A stretch of 64,000 nt of DNA from Clostridiales bacterium. Lineage in GTDB: Bacteria > Bacillota > Clostridia > Lachnospirales > Cellulosilyticaceae. Positions within the stretch are counted from its first letter, which is position 1. The number at the start of each line of letters is the position of its first letter. The position numbers and the translations under genes are program-made. The DNA lies in assembly GCA_019418225.1 (NCBI GenBank), contig DYCF01000003.1, positions 92,724 through 156,723 of the forward strand. Reading direction: 5' to 3'. Below, piece by piece: positions 1 to 9,113 of the stretch. The notes under the pieces were generated by a model. The model was not told the DNA's origin, searched no databases, and saw only the letters and a program-made list of their open reading frames with translations.

Positions 1-1289
1 CCTGAGAATTGTTTCATCATGACCTGCATTTGTTCAAACTGTTTAATAAGTCTGTTCACCTCTTGAAGGTCACGACCAGAACCTTTTGCAATACGTTTTT
101 TACGTTGCATATTTAAAATGCTTGGGTTAAGGCGTTCTTCTTTTGTCATAGAAAGAATAATTGCTTCAATGTGCCCCATTTGCTTGTCATCTACTTGAAT
201 ATCTCCAAGTTTAGCAGTATTGATTCCTGGAATCATACCGATCAACTGACTGATAGGTCCCATATTTTTAACTTGCTGCATTTGATCTAGGAAATCCTCA
301 AAGTTAAATTCTGCTTTTCTAAATTTAGCTTCTAGCTCTTTAGCTTTTTGTTCATCAATATTTTGTTGTGCCTTTTCAATAAGTGTTAGAACATCTCCCA
401 TCCCTAAAATACGAGATGCAATACGTTCTGGATGGAATGGCTGTAAATCTGCCATCTTTTCACCCATACCAACATATTTAATAGGCTTATTTGTTACAGC
501 TTTTACAGATAAGGCTGCCCCACCTCTACTGTCACCATCAAGTTTAGTCATGACTACACCGTCAAGTCCTAAAGTATTATCGAAGGATTCAGCAACGTTT
601 ACGGCATCTTGTCCTGTCATTGCATCGACTACAAGTAATATCTCTTGTGGCTTAAGCGCTGCTTTAATATTCTTCAGCTCATCCATAAGTACTTCGTCGA
701 TATGTAAACGACCCGCTGTATCTATGATGACAACATCAAGATTATTTTCTTTTGCATGCTCAAGACCTGCTTTTGCAATGTCTACTGGATTTGCCTGATT
801 TCCCATAGAGAAAACAGGAACATTAACTTGTTTTCCAACTTTAATTAATTGATCAATCGCTGCCGGTCTGTACACGTCACAGGCCACTAAAAGAGGTCTC
901 TTCCCTTGGGATTTTATAAGACTACTTAGTTTTGCACTTGTTGTTGTTTTACCAGCTCCTTGAAGCCCTACCATCATAATGACCGTAATACCTCTTGGTG
1001 CGAATGTAATTTTACTTTGTGTAGAACCCATTAAATTAATAAGTTCTTCATTTACGATTTTAATAACATGTTGTCCCGGTGTTAAACTTTCCATGACTTC
1101 TTGTCCAACTGCACGTTCTTCAATAGTCTTGATAAAATTCTTAACAACCTTAAAGTTAACATCAGCTTCTAAGAGTGCAAGCTTAACTTCACGAAGTGCT
1201 GCTTTAACATCTTTTTCAGTTAACTTACCTTTGCCTTTAAGCTGTTTGAAAACATCTTGTAATTTCGTTGATAATTGATCAAAAGGCAT
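1..1289 (-). CDS. ffh: Signal recognition particle GTPase Ffh (3' end beyond window)
   Basis: Ffh binds the SRP RNA and signal sequences of nascent membrane proteins, and delivers ribosomes to FtsY at the membrane. About 429 codons are visible. The N-domain is followed by the GTPase domain with the P-loop GLQGAGKTT, DTAGR and TKLDGDSRGG. The methionine-rich M domain carries GSGRDLQEVNRLIKQF, which binds SRP RNA. The C-terminus runs off the left edge. The chosen ATG begins MPFDQLSTKL and has AGGAGG 8 bases upstream, overlapping the stop codon of ylxM. A second ATG four bases upstream is in another frame and too close to the ribosome-binding site. Co-transcribed with ylxM, as in other Firmicutes. 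Confidence 0.97.
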   Translation of the reverse strand, partial: MPFDQLSTKLQDVFKQLKGKGKLTEKDVKAALREVKLALLEADVNFKVVKNFIKTIEERAVGQEVMESLTPGQHVIKIVNEELINLMGSTQSKITFAPRGITVIMMVGLQGAGKTTTSAKLSSLIKSQGKRPLLVACDVYRPAAIDQLIKVGKQVNVPVFSMGNQANPVDIAKAGLEHAKENNLDVVIIDTAGRLHIDEVLMDELKNIKAALKPQEILLVVDAMTGQDAVNVAESFDNTLGLDGVVMTKLDGDSRGGAALSVKAVTNKPIKYVGMGEKMADLQPFHPERIASRILGMGDVLTLIEKAQQNIDEQKAKELEAKFRKAEFNFEDFLDQMQQVKNMGPISQLIGMIPGINTAKLGDIQVDDKQMGHIEAIILSMTKEERLNPSILNMQRKKRIAKGSGRDLQEVNRLIKQFEQMQVMMKQFS

Positions 1290-1301
1290 ACATGAGTCCT
1301 C

Positions 1302-1655
1302 CTACATTTTATTAATTAATTCATCTACTAGAGCAATGACCTCTTGTATGCAATTTGCTTGTTCACCCTCTAGACTTTTACTCACATTATCACAATGATT
1401 TTTTATTTTAACGAGTACTTGTTGCTGCTTTTGGAATTTTGCAAAGAGCTGCAACTTATTTTCGTAATCTAGGAGCTTACCTTCAGCTTTTTTAATCGTG
1501 TCAAAGACACTTTGTCTACTAATTTGATGTTGCTCAGAAAGCTCTCCTAGAGATAAATCCTCAAAGTAATATTCTCTTAATAAATCTCGTTGTTTATCAG
1601 TGAGCAATTCCTGATAAAAGTCAAATAAATAGGTTATCACAACAAACTTTTCCAT
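1302..1655 (-). CDS. ylxM: YlxM family DNA-binding protein, SRP-associated
   Basis: A 117-residue protein with a sigma-70 region 4-like helix-turn-helix: LTDKQRDLLREYYFEDLSLGEL, then SRQSVFDTIKKAE. YlxM proteins are encoded next to ffh throughout Firmicutes and have been linked to SRP function in streptococci; the molecular role is not settled. The C-terminal half is charged and probably helical. The stop is 12 bases from the ffh start, so the two are translationally close. A consensus promoter lies directly upstream, which makes ylxM the first gene of this operon. Confidence 0.92.
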   Translation of the reverse strand: MEKFVVITYLFDFYQELLTDKQRDLLREYYFEDLSLGELSEQHQISRQSVFDTIKKAEGKLLDYENKLQLFAKFQKQQQVLVKIKNHCDNVSKSLEGEQANCIQEVIALVDELINKM

Positions 1656-1701
1656 GTTACACCCCGACTTACTGTCAGTCCTTTTTGCTTTACACTAAAT
1701 G

Positions 1702-1730
1702 ATTATAATGAAAACCTTGTTATTTGTCAA
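1702..1730 (-). promoter_or_regulatory. Consensus sigma-A promoter for ylxM-ffh
   Basis: On the minus strand TTGACA is followed by exactly 17 bases and TATAAT, a perfect match to the vegetative consensus. The predicted start of transcription is near 1695, giving a leader of about 40 bases with GGGGTG ahead of the ylxM ATG. It lies in the 90-base gap after the ftsY stop, so ylxM-ffh can be expressed independently of smc-ftsY. Confidence 0.85.
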
Positions 1731-1745
1731 CTGTAATTTTTAAAC

Positions 1746-3107
1746 TTATTGTTCAGTCTGGAAAAGTGCTGTCGCAAATGCCTCAGCATCAAAAGGTTGA
1801 AGGTCATCTATTTTTTCACCAACCCCAATGAATTTAACAGGTACTTCAAAGTTTTCATAAATACCTACAATAGCTCCACCTTTAGCTGTCCCATCTAACT
1901 TTGTTAAAATAATTCCACTGATATCTGCTACTTCTTTAAAGAGCTTCACTTGTTGAATAGCATTTTGACCTGTTGTCGCATCCAATGCAATTAGAATTTC
2001 CTTTTTAGCTTCTGGATATTCCCTTGCAATGATACGAGAAATTTTTTCTAGTTCTTTCATAAGGTTCGTCTTATTTTGAAGACGACCTGCTGTATCACAA
2101 ATAAGTACATCGCTCTTACGTGATTTAGCTGCTGCAATGGCATCAAATACAACGGCTGCTGCATCTGTACCCTCTTCATGCTTAATAATTTCTACCCCAG
2201 CACGTTCACACCATACTTGAAGCTGCTCTATAGCTGCTGCTCTAAATGTATCAGCTGCTGCCACAAGTACCTTTTTGCCTTCAGTTTTATAAAGATGTGA
2301 CATTTTACCAATAGAAGTTGTTTTACCTACACCATTTACACCAATGACTAAAATAACCGTAGGGCCATCTGGATTTAAAATACTTTCCGTTGGTGTCTTT
2401 GTCAAAATAGTTGTAATAATTTCTTGAAGTGCTACTTTTAAAGCTTGTGGATCTGTAATTTTGTCTGTTTTTACTTTATGACGTAGTTCATCCATGATTT
2501 TAAGTGTTGTATCTACACCAAAGTCTGCCATAATAAGGGCTTCTTCTAACTCTTCATATAAATCTTCGTCAATATGTTTAAAATTACTTAAAACATCTTC
2601 TACACCTTTTAAGAAGTTATCTCTTGTCTTTGTAAGTCCACTAAACAAACGCTTCATAAAGCCTTTTTTCTTTTCTTTCGCTGGGCCCCCTTCTGACTCT
2701 TCTTTCTCCTCTTCTATAAACACTTCATCTTCTATTTGTGCTACTTCTTCTGCATTTGTTTCATCTTGCGGTACTGATATCTCTACAGTTTCATGTACCG
2801 GTGCCACTACCGCTTCTGAAACGGTTTCTTCTACTGGTGCTATAGCTTCCTCTACTTGTTTAGCTTCTTCCTTTTGTAGTTCATGTACAACTTGTGTGTT
2901 CATTTCTTTAGAAGCCGTCATAAACTTTTCTTCTATAACCTCTTCCTTTTCATCTTCTGATTTACAAGCTACCTCTTCATGTCTATTTTCTTCATGCACA
3001 TTTTCTTCATGATTTATACTTTGTTCTTCGTGAAGAACTGCTTCTTCTTTTACCTCCTGGGCTTCTTGTACCGACTTTTTACCAAATAACTTTTTAAAAA
3101 AACTCAT
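1746..3107 (-). CDS. ftsY: SRP receptor GTPase FtsY
   Basis: FtsY is the membrane-associated receptor that pairs with Ffh through their NG domains. The first 150 or so residues form a very acidic, low-complexity A region rich in Glu and Val. The NG domain then starts at about KKGFMKRLFSGLTKTRDNF, and carries the P-loop GVNGVGKTTSIGKM, DTAGRLQNK and the TKLDGTAKGG guanine-specificity motif. At 453 residues it is longer than Bacillus FtsY (about 330), entirely because of the acidic extension. Its SD AGGAGG overlaps the smc stop, so smc and ftsY are in one operon. Confidence 0.96.
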   Translation of the reverse strand: MSFFKKLFGKKSVQEAQEVKEEAVLHEEQSINHEENVHEENRHEEVACKSEDEKEEVIEEKFMTASKEMNTQVVHELQKEEAKQVEEAIAPVEETVSEAVVAPVHETVEISVPQDETNAEEVAQIEDEVFIEEEKEESEGGPAKEKKKGFMKRLFSGLTKTRDNFLKGVEDVLSNFKHIDEDLYEELEEALIMADFGVDTTLKIMDELRHKVKTDKITDPQALKVALQEIITTILTKTPTESILNPDGPTVILVIGVNGVGKTTSIGKMSHLYKTEGKKVLVAAADTFRAAAIEQLQVWCERAGVEIIKHEEGTDAAAVVFDAIAAAKSRKSDVLICDTAGRLQNKTNLMKELEKISRIIAREYPEAKKEILIALDATTGQNAIQQVKLFKEVADISGIILTKLDGTAKGGAIVGIYENFEVPVKFIGVGEKIDDLQPFDAEAFATALFQTEQ

Positions 3108-3119
3108 TCTTATGTCCTC

Positions 3120-6100
3120 CTAACTGCTCTTTTTCTGATCAATATAATTATTTGCATCTTCAAGTTCAATAGAAAGGATTGTAGAAACCCCTCTCTCCTG
3201 CATAGTTACACCATATAGTGTATGCGCGCGCTCCATTGTTCCTTTTCTATGGGTAATTACAATGAACTGCGTTTCTTTTGAAAGCTTTTCTAGATAATCT
3301 GCAAATCTTAAAACATTGGCATCATCTAATGCCGCCTCAATCTCATCTAGCACACAGAATGGAGAAGGTTTTAGCTTTAAAATACCAAAGATCAATGAAA
3401 TCGCTGTAAGTGTACGCTCACCACCTGAAAGCAACGTCATATTTTGAAGTTTTTTGCCTGGTGGTTTAGCAATAATTTCAATACCTGATTCTAAAATGTT
3501 TTCTTCATCTATGAGCTGAAGATATGCTTCTCCACCACCGAATAACTCTTTAAACACTTCTGTAAAGTTTTCTGCAATAATTGCAAATTGAGTCTTAAAG
3601 ATTTCTTTCATCTGGCTCATAAGCTCATCAATCATTTCAATTAATGCCGCTTCTGCCTTTTCCATATCTTCTTTTTGACCAGTTAAAAATTCATAACGCG
3701 TTTTAGTTTCTTTATACTCTTCCACTGCATTAACATTAACATTACCAATTTGCTTAATCTGTGCACGCATATCTACAGAGCGTTTCTTTAAATCTGTAAT
3801 AGAACACTCTTCCATCTTATATTCTAAAGCACGATTATATGTGAGTTCATATTGTTCCCACATCGTATTTCCCCAGTTTTGTTTTTGAAGTGCACTGTTT
3901 TCTTTTTTATTTTCAAGGCGATAACGCTCTTCTTTTAAGTTATTAAGCTTTTCATTTGACTTGCTAATGATTTCAACTAATTTTACTTCTTCTTGCTCTA
4001 ACGATACCTTCTGCACATCATACTGTCTTCTTTTTTCAAGTGCTAATTCAATAGTATGTTTGCCCTCTTCAATTTCTAGTTCAATATGTTTATTTTCTTC
4101 TACTAGACTTTGCTTTTCTTGTTCAAACTTGGCCATCTTTTCAGCAAGCTGATCGCTCTTTTCACCTTGTCCATTTAAAGCTTCCTCTAACTCATGCATT
4201 TGTTCCATCATATACTTCATATTTTGCTCAGTATTTGATAAACTAATTTTCTTTTCAGTCAGCTTTTCATTTGCTTTATCTTTTTCTAGTTTTAAATCTG
4301 TAAGTTGTTTTTCTAGTGCCTCTAATGCCTCTTCATCATCACCAATAGCTGACTTCAGATCTTCTAAACGCACTTTAACACTTTCTCTACCTGATTTAAT
4401 TTGTTCCATATTATCTTCAATATTATTACGTTCTGTTAAAAGTTGAAGTTGATTTGCTTTTGTAAGTTTTAAGGCATGTTCTGTTTTATCCCATTCTAAG
4501 CTGAAATTCTTAGCATTCATATCTAAAGTACCAATTTCCAGTTGTAATGCTTCTTCAGCTTTCAGCTGCTCTGCAAGTGCATCTGAAAGTGTTTTTAGGG
4601 CAGATTGCTGTGCAGCTACTTCCTCTTTATAATATGCATATTTCTCTTTGGCTTCTTTAAGCTCTCTTGCACGAGAGAAAATATTATTATTTTGATTTTT
4701 TGTACTTCCTCCACTTAGAGACCCGCCGCTATTGAAGACTTCACCTTCTAAAGTTACAAGCTTATATTTATATTGATACTTACGTGCAATGCGTGAGGCA
4801 TTTTCCATATTATCAATAATCAGTATACGCCCTAATAATGAAGAAATGATATTGCTATATTCTGCTGGATATTTAATAAGCTCATTACCAAATCCTAAGA
4901 AACCTGGTTCTGTCTTTAAGCCATTCTCATTAATCACACTGCTACTACGGACGGTATCTTGAGGTAAGAATGTTACTCTTGAAATACCACGTTGTTTCAT
5001 CACAGTAATCATATCCTTAGCATCTTTTTCACTACGAGTTACAATATTTTGAATTGCTCCTCCTAGAGCTGTAACGATAGCTGTTTCATATTGTCTAGGT
5101 ACTTCTACAAGTTCTCCCACGACACCTATAATGCCTTGCCATCTTTGCCCTTCACTTTTGGCAACTTTTAAAACTTGCTTAACACTACCATAATAGCCTT
5201 CATGTTCTTCCTTAATTTGTTCTAGCCATTTTGCTTGACGCTCTGTTTGAATCATATTCTGCGTCATATTGTTAAGTGTTTTTTCTTTAGCCAGCTTGTC
5301 TTTTTCTAAGTGCATCCTAGAAGCTTGGACTTCATTTAGATTAGCTCTTAAAGATTCTAACTTTGTAAGCGCTTCACCTTTTTGCTTTTCTAAAAGCTTA
5401 CCACTTACTTCTTGATGTTGAATTTCACTATTCAATAGGGAAATTTGTTCACTAATTTGAGACTTGCGATATTCAAGTTGGGCTTCCATACCGTCATTCT
5501 TTTGAAGCTCTGCTTCAAACAAGTCAATCTCACGCATCTTTTGATGCAATTCTGCCTTTGAACTATCAATTGTACCTTCTAAATCATTTAAGGCTTTAAT
5601 TAGTGCATTGACTCTTGTTTCCTCTTGTTCAATAATCGTCATTTTAGATGCATGTTCAATTTCTAAAGCCGTACGCTTTGTTTCAAGAAGCGAAAGGCGC
5701 TCTTTCTTATTTTGATTATCAAGTTCTTGTGCCTTTTGATCTTCTATAACTTGCTCTAGAAGTGTTTCAATATTAATAACCTTTTCTTCATTAATAGTTA
5801 TTTGACTTTGTCTTTTCTCTTGCTGTTTCTCTAAATTAGAAATTTCACTAATTAAAGTCTCAATATCAGTATATAGTCCATCTTTCTTTTGTTTGCATTC
5901 AGCTTGCCTTTGTTTAAAGCTGTTTTCTTCTTCTTGTGCTTCTTTAATCTGCAGCTCAATAGAAGTAATGAGCTCGTTTAATGCTGCAAGTTCTTTTTCA
6001 ATACGTTCTATTTCAAAGATAAAAATATTTACATCAACTTCTTTTAAGCTTTCCTTTAATTTTAAAAACTGAGTTGTCTTTTCAGCTTCTATAGAAAGTG

Positions 6101-6710
6101 GCTCTAAACGGCCTTCAATTTCTAAAATAATATCTTGAATACGCACCAAATTATCACGTTGCTTTTCTAGCTTACGTTCTGCTTCAAGGCGTCGTACCTT
6201 ATATTTATAAATCCCTGCTGCTTCTTCAAATAATGTTCTTCTCTCTTCTGGTTTAGAACTAAGTACTCTATCAATCTGTCCTTGTCCTATAATGGAATAA
6301 CCATCTTTACCTATTCCAGTATCCATGAAAAGTTCTTGAACATCTTTTAACCTACAAGTACTTCCATTAATAAAGTACTCACTTTCTCCAGAACGATATA
6401 CACGTCTTTTTACCACTATTTCAGTATAGGCAATAGGCACTGCTTGATCTGGATTTTTAATGGTTAAGGCAACCTCAGCATAACCTAAAGACTTTCGCTT
6501 TTCAGTTCCTGCAAAAATAATATCTTGCATATTACTACCACGTAAGCTTTTGGCACTTTGTTCTCCAAGCACCCATCTAATCGCATCTGAAACGTTACTC
6601 TTACCACTACCATTTGGTCCTATAACGCCTGTAATACCTTGAGGAATGCTTAACTTTACTGCATCTCCAAATGATTTAAAGCCATGTATCTCAACCTTAT
6701 CTAGATACAT
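3120..6710 (-). CDS. smc: Chromosome segregation ATPase SMC
   Basis: SMC dimers with ScpAB organise and help segregate replicated chromosomes. The 1196 residues have the family layout: N-terminal Walker A GPNGSGKS at residues 31-38, a long coiled coil, a hinge with GFLGFGNELI and the glycine-rich SLSGGS, a second coiled coil, then a C-terminal signature LLSGGERTLTA and Walker B FCVLDEIEAALDD. Length is typical (Bacillus 1186). It starts eight bases after the rnc stop, and its SD GAGGTG contains that stop codon. Order rnc-smc-ftsY is the same as in Bacillus. Confidence 0.98.
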   Translation of the reverse strand: MYLDKVEIHGFKSFGDAVKLSIPQGITGVIGPNGSGKSNVSDAIRWVLGEQSAKSLRGSNMQDIIFAGTEKRKSLGYAEVALTIKNPDQAVPIAYTEIVVKRRVYRSGESEYFINGSTCRLKDVQELFMDTGIGKDGYSIIGQGQIDRVLSSKPEERRTLFEEAAGIYKYKVRRLEAERKLEKQRDNLVRIQDIILEIEGRLEPLSIEAEKTTQFLKLKESLKEVDVNIFIFEIERIEKELAALNELITSIELQIKEAQEEENSFKQRQAECKQKKDGLYTDIETLISEISNLEKQQEKRQSQITINEEKVINIETLLEQVIEDQKAQELDNQNKKERLSLLETKRTALEIEHASKMTIIEQEETRVNALIKALNDLEGTIDSSKAELHQKMREIDLFEAELQKNDGMEAQLEYRKSQISEQISLLNSEIQHQEVSGKLLEKQKGEALTKLESLRANLNEVQASRMHLEKDKLAKEKTLNNMTQNMIQTERQAKWLEQIKEEHEGYYGSVKQVLKVAKSEGQRWQGIIGVVGELVEVPRQYETAIVTALGGAIQNIVTRSEKDAKDMITVMKQRGISRVTFLPQDTVRSSSVINENGLKTEPGFLGFGNELIKYPAEYSNIISSLLGRILIIDNMENASRIARKYQYKYKLVTLEGEVFNSGGSLSGGSTKNQNNNIFSRARELKEAKEKYAYYKEEVAAQQSALKTLSDALAEQLKAEEALQLEIGTLDMNAKNFSLEWDKTEHALKLTKANQLQLLTERNNIEDNMEQIKSGRESVKVRLEDLKSAIGDDEEALEALEKQLTDLKLEKDKANEKLTEKKISLSNTEQNMKYMMEQMHELEEALNGQGEKSDQLAEKMAKFEQEKQSLVEENKHIELEIEEGKHTIELALEKRRQYDVQKVSLEQEEVKLVEIISKSNEKLNNLKEERYRLENKKENSALQKQNWGNTMWEQYELTYNRALEYKMEECSITDLKKRSVDMRAQIKQIGNVNVNAVEEYKETKTRYEFLTGQKEDMEKAEAALIEMIDELMSQMKEIFKTQFAIIAENFTEVFKELFGGGEAYLQLIDEENILESGIEIIAKPPGKKLQNMTLLSGGERTLTAISLIFGILKLKPSPFCVLDEIEAALDDANVLRFADYLEKLSKETQFIVITHRKGTMERAHTLYGVTMQERGVSTILSIELEDANNYIDQKKSS

Positions 6711-6718
6711 AATTCACC

Positions 6719-7441
6719 TCAATTTTCTAATTTATCTAAAGCTTTTTTAGCTGCATCTTGTTCTGCTTCTTTTTTACTCTTACCACAGCCTTTACCAAGC
6801 ACTTCTTCACCATGATATACTTCTACATAAAAATGTTTATCATGATCTGGTCCCTCTTCACCTACTACCTCATAGTGAATTGGTACACTGCTTTCCTTTT
6901 GAATACTCTCTTGTAAAAGCGTTTTATAATCTGTATAAAGGTCCTCTAAAGAAGTCATTCCTTCCACTTGTCTAATTAACGTTTTTGTTAAAAAACTTTT
7001 TGAAAGATCAAAACTTCCTTCTAGGAATAGGGCACCTGTGATGGCCTCAAATCCATCTGCCAAAATAGAAGCACGCTCTCTACCACCTGTCATCTCTTCG
7101 CCTTTACCAAGCAAAATATGCTCACCGAGATGAATGTTTTTAGCCGTCTTAGCTAACGATCCCTCACATACAATGCTAGCGCGTAACTTTGACAAATCTC
7201 CTTCTGGCATTTCTGGATGTTTCTTAAATAAATACTCACTAATTACTAAATCTAAAATAGCATCTCCTAGAAATTCTAATCTTTCATTATCCTTTACAGA
7301 AATACTTCTATGTTCATTGGCATAAGAACTATGTGTTAATGCTTCTTCTAAAATAAGTGGATTTTTAAATTCATAGCCAATTACTCTTTGCATAGCTTCT
7401 ACCGCCATAGCTCTAGAAGCTTTATCTATTTTTTTAGCCAT
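6719..7441 (-). CDS. rnc: Ribonuclease III
   Basis: Double-strand-specific endoribonuclease for rRNA processing and mRNA turnover. The 240 residues contain the catalytic RNase III signature NERLEFLGDAILDLVIS with its acidic metal ligands, a second acidic site near the end of the nuclease domain (ADGFEAITGALFLE), and a C-terminal double-stranded RNA binding domain ending in KSKKEAEQDAAKKALDKL. It is the first gene of rnc-smc-ftsY. The gap to acpP contains the acpP terminator, so unlike in Bacillus it is probably not read together with acpP, although I cannot identify its own promoter with confidence. Confidence 0.97.
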   Translation of the reverse strand: MAKKIDKASRAMAVEAMQRVIGYEFKNPLILEEALTHSSYANEHRSISVKDNERLEFLGDAILDLVISEYLFKKHPEMPEGDLSKLRASIVCEGSLAKTAKNIHLGEHILLGKGEEMTGGRERASILADGFEAITGALFLEGSFDLSKSFLTKTLIRQVEGMTSLEDLYTDYKTLLQESIQKESSVPIHYEVVGEEGPDHDKHFYVEVYHGEEVLGKGCGKSKKEAEQDAAKKALDKLEN

Positions 7442-7507
7442 TTTTCTTCTCCTTTTTGTCTTTACTCCCCATATTTAACCGCATTTACTATGCCTTAAGC
7501 TTAATAT

Positions 7508-7534
7508 AGGAAAAGCCCCGCTAAGCGAGGCTTT
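7508..7534 (-). terminator. Intrinsic terminator after acpP
   Basis: On the minus strand GCCTCGC, a TTA loop and GCGGGGC form a 7-bp stem (one G-T pair), followed by TTTT. It lies directly after the acpP stop and before rnc. Confidence 0.8.
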
Positions 7535-7537
7535 TTA

Positions 7538-7774
7538 TTAATCTAATCCTTTTTGTTCTTTGATGTAATCGACAACATCCCCCACAGTAGATACTTTCTC
7601 TGCTTCGTCATTTGAAATTTCCATTTCAAACTCTTCTTCAATTGCCATAATCACTTGAAAGACATCTAATGAATCTGCATTTAAATCATCGACAAATGAT
7701 GTTAATAAAGTAATTTCATCCTCTGAAATGTTAAATTGCTCACTAATAATCTGTCTTACTTTATCAAATACCAT
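7538..7774 (-). CDS. acpP: Acyl carrier protein
   Basis: Carries growing acyl chains in fatty acid synthesis as thioesters on 4'-phosphopantetheine. The 78-residue acidic protein has the attachment motif DLNADSLDVF with Ser35 as the expected modified residue. Size and the four-helix pattern are typical. It follows plsX, which uses acyl-ACP as substrate, and has a promoter candidate between plsX and itself plus its own terminator, so it may be made largely from a short monocistronic mRNA. Confidence 0.97.
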   Translation of the reverse strand: MVFDKVRQIISEQFNISEDEITLLTSFVDDLNADSLDVFQVIMAIEEEFEMEISNDEAEKVSTVGDVVDYIKEQKGLD

Positions 7775-7807
7775 GTTTCAACACCTCGTATAAAGATTTA
7801 TATTTTG

Positions 7808-7836
7808 ATGATATTATATACCTCATTGATAGTCAA
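7808..7836 (-). promoter_or_regulatory. Candidate sigma-A promoter for acpP
   Basis: TTGACT, 17 bases, TATCAT on the minus strand, each box 5 of 6 to consensus. The -35 begins three bases after the plsX stop. Expected leader about 25-30 bases, with GAGGTG ahead of the acpP ATG. Confidence 0.5.
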
Positions 7837-7838
7837 TA

Positions 7839-8840
7839 TTAATTTGCAGTTTCTGTAAAGTTCATTTTTATCTTTTCAACCAATTGACTCTTAATAAATC
7901 CTTCTGTTTGAATAATAGTGCTGTAAACTTCTTCTGCCTTTGAGCTACCATGAGTCTTCACAACGAGCCCATTTACGCCTAAAAAAGGAGCGCCACCTTT
8001 TGTCGCATAATCAAATTTTCCTTTGATATTATAGACTCCTTTTTTAAGTAAAAGAGCCGCAACTTTTGTCTTTAGATTTCTAAAGAATTCTATTTTTAAC
8101 ATACCTAAAATCCATTTTGCAAAGCCTTCCATGAACTTTAAGACAACATTTCCCACAAAGCCATCACAAACTAAAATATCTGCTTCGCCTTTTGGAATAT
8201 CTCTTGCTTCAATATTACCTAAAAAGTTAATACTTTCATCAGCAGAAAGTAACTTATAAGCATCTTTCACAAGTTGATTACCCTTTTCTGCTTCAACTCC
8301 AATATTAATAAGTCCTACTTTTGGATTAGGAACTGCCATACACTGTTGCATATATACTGTTCCCATACGTGCAAACTGTGCAAGATAGCTTGGTTTTGCA
8401 TCAACATTAGCACCACAATCTATAAGAAGAGAACATCCTTTTTGTGTGGGGATAAATGGGGCTAAGGCTGGACGTTCTACGCCCTTAATACGTCCTACAA
8501 TTAGTGTCGCACCTGTTAAAAGTGCCCCTGTACTTCCCGCACTCATAAATCCATCTACTTGCCCCTCCTTTAAAAGTTTGAGACCAATTACCATAGATGA
8601 CTTCTTTTTTTGTCTAATTGCTAAAGTCGGTGATTCTTCCATTTCAATCACTTCTTCTGCATCTACAATTTCTATCTTGGATGGTTCATATGTAAATGCA
8701 GATAACTTTTCTTTAATGAGTACTTCTGGTCCTACTAGCACTAATGTAGAATCAACTTCCTTGCTTGCTTTTATACAACCTTTAATAATTTCATCTGGTG
8801 CATTGTCGCCACCCATTACATCTATTGCTATTTTTGACAT
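7839..8840 (-). CDS. plsX: Phosphate acyltransferase PlsX
   Basis: Converts acyl-ACP and phosphate to acyl-phosphate, the acyl donor for PlsY in membrane phospholipid synthesis. The protein begins MSKIAIDVMGGDNAP, the family N-terminal signature, and includes MSAGSTGALLTGA and VCDGFVGNVVLKFMEG. Codons further upstream (GTG at 8849, ATG at 8846) are also in frame, but the SD AGAGGTG is 6 bases from the ATG at 8840 and overlaps the others, so I use 8840, giving 333 residues, a normal length. Upstream rpmF ends in a terminator only 42 bases away, leaving little room for a separate promoter. Confidence 0.95.
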   Translation of the reverse strand: MSKIAIDVMGGDNAPDEIIKGCIKASKEVDSTLVLVGPEVLIKEKLSAFTYEPSKIEIVDAEEVIEMEESPTLAIRQKKKSSMVIGLKLLKEGQVDGFMSAGSTGALLTGATLIVGRIKGVERPALAPFIPTQKGCSLLIDCGANVDAKPSYLAQFARMGTVYMQQCMAVPNPKVGLINIGVEAEKGNQLVKDAYKLLSADESINFLGNIEARDIPKGEADILVCDGFVGNVVLKFMEGFAKWILGMLKIEFFRNLKTKVAALLLKKGVYNIKGKFDYATKGGAPFLGVNGLVVKTHGSSKAEEVYSTIIQTEGFIKSQLVEKIKMNFTETAN

Positions 8841-8881
8841 ATGCATCACCTCTATCTTTCTCTATATTGAAATTAAATATA

Positions 8882-8910
8882 CAAAAAGACAGCTAAAAGC
8901 TGTCTTTTTT
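8882..8910 (-). terminator. Intrinsic terminator or attenuator after rpmF
   Basis: Minus-strand GACAGCT, TTT loop, AGCTGTC, then TTTTT: a perfect 7-bp stem extended by A-T pairs. It lies between rpmF and plsX. Because plsX starts 42 bases later, some read-through probably supplies plsX. Confidence 0.75.
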
Positions 8911-8916
8911 ATAGTA

Positions 8917-9093
8917 TTAATCTACTTTTACTACAACACGGTTTGCATAAGAACCGCAAGCTTTACATACTCTATGTGGCATCATTAATTCACCACATTT
9001 TTGACATTTCACTAAGTTAAGTGGAGAAAGTTTCCAATTCGCTTGTCTTTGGTTTCTTCTGGCTTTAGAAGTCTTTCTTTTTGGTACTGCCAT
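8917..9093 (-). CDS. rpmF: 50S ribosomal protein L32
   Basis: A 58-residue basic ribosomal protein: MAVPKRKTSKARRNQRQANW, followed by a zinc ribbon with CQKC and CKAC separated by ten residues. All four zinc ligands are present, so this is the zinc-binding (C+) form. It lies 20 bases after yceD, the usual partner of rpmF in bacteria. SD GAGGAGG is 8 or so bases upstream of the ATG. Confidence 0.97.
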   Translation of the reverse strand: MAVPKRKTSKARRNQRQANWKLSPLNLVKCQKCGELMMPHRVCKACGSYANRVVVKVD

Positions 9094-9113
9094 TTCTACA
9101 CCTCCTCTTATTA

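Noticed and set aside
2494..3012. 172-codon plus-strand frame opposite the ftsY N-terminus
   Set aside because: Serine-rich mirror of the acidic A region of FtsY; no ribosome-binding site.
8446..8988. 180-codon plus-strand frame over plsX and the rpmF end
   Set aside because: Antisense to plsX and rpmF, both clearly coding, and it runs through their terminator.
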